Of a stretch of DNA of 64,000 nt, positions 60,363-64,000 are shown in pieces. The stretch is from Dryocosmus kuriphilus (Eukaryota > Arthropoda > Insecta > Hymenoptera > Cynipidae). The position numbers and the translations under genes were made by a program. Numbering within the stretch: position 1 is the first letter of the stretch; each line of letters begins with the position of its first letter. The notes beneath the pieces are model-generated. The model did not search any database. It was not told where the DNA came from and was given only the letters and a program-made list of their open reading frames with translations. The DNA lies in NCBI GenBank assembly GCA_038277395.1, contig CM076193.1, forward strand, positions 83,591,583-83,655,582. The letters run 5' to 3'.

Positions 60363-61420
60363 TTATCGGTTTTGCTCGAAGTTATTACCATTTACTTCAA
60401 GGCACTGCCTGAGCCTCTGTTCAAAACTTTCAACTGTACGCAGTAAGACTTCTCTAGGAATTTCTGTACACTCAACTCTAATCCTTTGTATCATATTCTC
60501 CCGTGTTGTGGGTGCTTCGGCATACACAGTATTTTTTAGGTATCCCAAAGAAAAAAATCTGGAGAAGTTAAGTCAGGTGATCTTGGAGGCCAACTAACTG
60601 GACCAGCTCTTCCAATCCACCTATCTCGGTAGTGAGCATTTAAAAACGCTCGCACAATTCGAGCATAATGTGCTGGTGCACCACCAAGTTGTATCCACAT
60701 TCTGCGTCTAGTTTCAAGATCCACATCTTCAAGTAAAAGTGGAAGATGATCCCTTAAAAGCTCTAAAAAGACATATGAATTTACATTTGCTTCGAAAAAG
60801 AATGGCCCGATGAGATAACCATTAATTATTCCACACCAAACATTTACACTCCATCGATGTTGATTATCCACTGGTCTGTACCAGTGAGGATTCTGATCAG
60901 ACCAGTAATGGCAGTTATGACGATTCAACTCACCAGTATTATGAAATGTAGCTTCATTAGAGAAAAGGACATAATTAAAAAAATTCGGATACTGTAAGAT
61001 CATTTGAAGAGCCCATTGACAGAAGATTATCCTATTCCTCATATCATTAGGAGTTAATGCTTGCGTTAAAGTAATATGATAGGCATGATATCTATTTCTT
61101 CGCAAAATTCTGATAACTGTTCTCTGAGGTATTCCTGTTTGTCTCTCTATTTGTCGGCTACTGATATGAGGATTTAGGTGAACGAATCCCACAACAACTA
61201 AAACATTAACATCCCTATCATCATCCTCATGTCTTTCTCGAGTTCTTCGTACATGTCCATTTCGAGCTTTTTATTCAAGTGCACGGATGGTAACGTGACT
61301 AGGATGACGCCTTTGTGGGTACCGAATTCCGTATAGTCTTGAGGCTGCACGATAATTACCATGACATTCTCCTAAAATCAACAACATATCAACTATCTCT
61401 GTTGGGGCATAGTCAGCCAT
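60363..61420 (-). pseudogene. Mariner-like transposase, catalytically dead
   Basis: ATG at 61420. The N-terminal paired-like helix-turn-helix includes GNYRAASRLYG, and a TAA at codon 50 interrupts it. After that, NPHISSRQIERQTGIPQRTV is the second DNA-binding helix set. The catalytic part has VLFSNEATF, where the first Asp is Asn; WSVNVWCGI; and QLGGAPAHY, where the second Asp is Gly. RSPDLTSPDFFLW keeps the third Asp, 42 residues after the second position, that is DD41D spacing. A one-base loss near 60546 moves the C-terminal GYLKNTVY segment out of frame. Two of three metal ligands are gone, so it cannot cut DNA. Confidence 0.88.
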
Positions 61421-62230
61421 GTTTAGGAGCTATTCTTAAAACAGACGAATGCTAATCAAGAAAGATAAATATCGTAGAAAAATGTTAAAAACTGAATAGC
61501 AGCGTATAGCGATTACCGAAAAATAAGAATAGTAATACAATGTCCATGAACACAACCATTAACTAACGCTAACAATGTCTATGAACACTAACGTAATTTA
61601 AACAAAAGTAGTTGCGACAGCGTTTTTCAAATTTTAGAAATGACAGCCAACCGTGCTTTGATTACTTTCTAAACAATTTTCAAGAAGTAATACCTTTTTC
61701 ATTCGACAAATGTATTTTTCTGTACTTAATTTTTTCTGTCTTATTTCTTTGTATGTTTGTTTGCAGCAATTTAGATGAGTACTTAATATGTAGAATCATT
61801 AATTTAGCAGACTTGTCATCGAATTGCAACCAATTTTGAATAGTTAAAATTTATTAATAATTATTAACAATACAAGAAATGTTGATACATTTATTACTAT
61901 CAATGTCAATAGAACTGTATTTAAAAAATACATTGGTCTGATACACCCTTAAAGAAATAAATAAAGGTTAATTTTAAGGTCTTTACAAATTGACTAGGGA
62001 GTTTACCATTTAAAAGACATAGTTAAACCCAAGAAGATTTTCAAATTTGTCTATTATTCACTATTTCACCATTTATTTTTAGAACCTTGGATTTGACCTT
62101 CACCCATACGTTCAAGGTCATTAGAAGCTCACAAGTTCTGAAGCAGTTGATTTTTACCAGAATTACTCTTAAAAATTCTGTATTCTTTTGATTTATGAAT
62201 AAGACGTAAAATTGACCTCGAAATGACCTT
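61421..62230. other. Mariner flank without a gene
   Basis: AT-rich sequence between the transposase start and the right subterminal repeat. It includes a second CCTTGGATTTGACCTTCACC motif at 62089. No coding frame is supported. Confidence 0.5.
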
Positions 62231-62371
62231 GAACGTATATGTGAAGGTCAAATACAAGGTCGTAACAATGTAACCTCCAACAAACCGAACAAATGTTGTA
62301 AAGGTTTATTTTCACAAAACGACCCCCGGCCCAGGTTCTCCCACCTCAATGCTGACTCTTTTAGCAGGAAT

Positions 62372-63976
62372 ATATATATTATATTATATATTTTAAAAGA
62401 TTTCACAGGCGTCACAAGGATATCCCAAAAGTTTAAATTTATTTTAATTTATTTTAAAGATTTAACTAAGTTTTTAAAATATTTCATAAATATTTCAAAG
62501 ATCTAAAATATTTCAAAACGTTTCAAAAGTTTCACAGAGATTTCATAAATATTTCAAAACATTTCAAAAGATTTCACAAAGTTTTTTGTGTTTTTCTCAA
62601 TTTTCACAATGTAGGTTTTCGATTCTTAAAAGTAAAACGATGAGGCTTATGAAAAAAATTTATAGGTTTTTCCAAAGTGAACAATTCTGCTTCTTAATAT
62701 TTTTCCATTATATTTCACGAATAACTCAAAAACCATGCGCCTTTACGAAAAAATTATAGAAAGCAAATTTGTAGATCTTTTAGAGATAAATAACTTTGTT
62801 TATTATCATTTTTATCGTATCTTGCATAGTTTGGCGAAAAATTGAAATTTTTTATTTTTTAATAGCGTTTTCTCGATTAAAACCAAAACCGTGCATTTTA
62901 TCAAAAAACGGTTAAAATAAAATTTGTAGATCCTTTCGAGACGAATAAATTTGTTCATTATTATTCCTTTCGTATCTTGAATACTTTCGCGCGAAACCAC
63001 AGTTTATCATTTTTAATAACGTTTTCTCGATTAAAATAAAAACCGTGCACTTTATCAAAAAATGGTTAAGACAAAATTTGTAGATTTTTTTAAGATAAAC
63101 AATTTTTATTTTCTGTATCTCGCATAGTTTAGCCGGAGAATGGATTTTTTGATTTTGTGAAAACAATTTTTGATGCATAAAGCCATAACAGTTGGTCAAA
63201 AGTGCCCTTCGAAAGAATCGTGTTCACATTCCAATAGGACGACGACGACAAGAGACACCGCGTCGTAAAAAACAACATATGTGTACTTACTCTATATACG
63301 TAGTAACACACTTTTCTTTTATTCCTCTGCACTTCTTTTTTTTTACACACTGTCTCTACCGCGGTGAAAACACTCTGAAACAGACCAAACACACTGCATG
63401 ATAGTACTACTTCGAGTTACTATATAACACGACACTCTGATTCAGCTCGACGATCGAGCGATGGCAAACCGCAACTGCCTCCATTACACTAGGGAACGAA
63501 GGAAGGGGGCCGAGGATGGAATATGATTGGCTCTGGAATATGTAAGAGGTCATGTGATGTAGATTGCTGGCGGGCGTTTTTATTGCGCATGCTCCAACAG
63601 ACTCCGGTTCGCGCCAAATTCCGATAATATTAGAAGTATTTTGTTGATGATGAAGTTAAAAATAACGGGAAAATATTTTAGAAATCTTTTTTATGTCTGT
63701 ACGGTATGGTAATTTGACTCGATAATTACTATATTATTCATGCAAAAAAATGTTGGTCAAATTATATAATATATATTTTTGACGCATTTCATGATAGCTA
63801 AATGCGACTCATAAAGCTCGCAGCATGTGCGCGTGTTCCGTGCTAGCGATATGCGACTCATAACGCTCGCAGCTACGTGACCATCATTCAGTGATTGCGA
63901 AATGCATGCGTTCACGCACGCATCGTATGACGATCACGCGATGCGAGTAACGTGCGCGCACGTATTGTTATCTGGG
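62372..63976 (-). repeat. Outer arm of the inverted CCCAGATAAC pair
   Basis: Reverse complement of 56962-58960 with one 440-bp gap. Paired open frames on both arms (for example 57662-57919 and 62912-63199) translate the degenerate 155-bp units and are not genes. Confidence 0.8.
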
Positions 63977-64000
63977 ATGGTATGGCACAAATTAGAAATA

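Larger units (their letters stand above)
59598..62371 (-). mobile_element. Tc1/mariner element, DD41D type, decayed
   Basis: The left end ACAGGGTGAGTC follows a TATA and fits a mariner terminus next to a TA target. Inward sequence at 59870-60015 (CCTGCTAAAAGAGTCAGC to CCTTCACCCATAC) recurs inverted at 62371-62230, so it had long subterminal inverted repeats. The right end is truncated at 62371 where (TA)n begins, and lacks the outermost about 270 bp. Confidence 0.75.
59313..63976 (-). mobile_element. CCCAGATAAC-ended element, inverted second copy, with mariner inside
   Basis: Starts CCCAGATAATAAAGTGCG and ends TATTGTTATCTGGG. It is the mirror of the first copy: 59313-59575 matches 58990-59294, and 62372-63976 matches 56962-58960, but lacks about 440 bp equivalent to 58316-58752. 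About 50 bp near its outer end are duplicated. A mariner fragment (59598-62371) occupies its centre. The two copies are separated by only 18 bp (59295-59312). Confidence 0.75.

Overview
This is eukaryotic repeat-rich DNA, most likely from an insect and tentatively a hymenopteran. The pointers are a spliced gene with GT/AG borders, TATA plus TCAGT arthropod core promoters, RNA polymerase III tRNA-like units, and LINE, Gypsy, hAT and mariner remnants. The hymenopteran guess rests on family resemblance remembered, not searched. I see no ordinary host protein gene. Almost everything is mobile, tandem or palindromic DNA, with elements nested inside one another.

Layout. 1-474: a broken non-LTR reverse transcriptase fragment, ending in a TA microsatellite (474-563). 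564-18865: a tandem array of 48 units of about 382 bp, each carrying a 72-nt tRNA-like sequence with internal A and B boxes and a T6 stop. 44 units lie on the minus strand, then the array flips at 17397/17398 and four units lie on the plus strand. The body resembles tRNA-Trp but the anticodon reads GGA. 19560-23100: a decayed LOA/Jockey-like LINE with ORF1, endonuclease and RT, truncated after the RT.

23359-41012: a 17.7-kb element with inverted arms of about 9.0 kb (left, with two later insertions) and 5.0 kb (right). The unique centre holds a two-exon gene predicted to encode 707 residues, with a zinc-type cluster and a putative RNase H-like (DDE-type) core; I cannot place it in a named family. 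Each arm carries a tRNA-like unit, a TATA/Inr promoter and two small reading frames, one still open in the left arm. A 2.5-kb palindrome of GGA runs and TTAACGTTA motifs sits in the left arm, and a 372-bp MITE-like hairpin sits in the intron.

41104-43140: a decayed hAT transposase. 43813 to beyond 56961: a minus-strand Gypsy-type LTR element (3' LTR, polypurine tract, integrase with GPY/F-like tail, RT with YLDD, protease, gag with zinc knuckle). It has lost its RNase H and is split by a 5.5-kb LINE of extreme purine/pyrimidine strand bias. 56962-63976: two inverted copies of a CCCAGATAAC-ended element separated by 18 bp. The second contains a dead DD41D-type mariner and a 42-bp minisatellite.

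How the parts work together: the LINEs, mariner, hAT and Gypsy copies are all visibly disabled. The central 707-residue gene of the giant inverted-repeat element and the many tRNA-like units are the only parts that look intact enough to be expressed.
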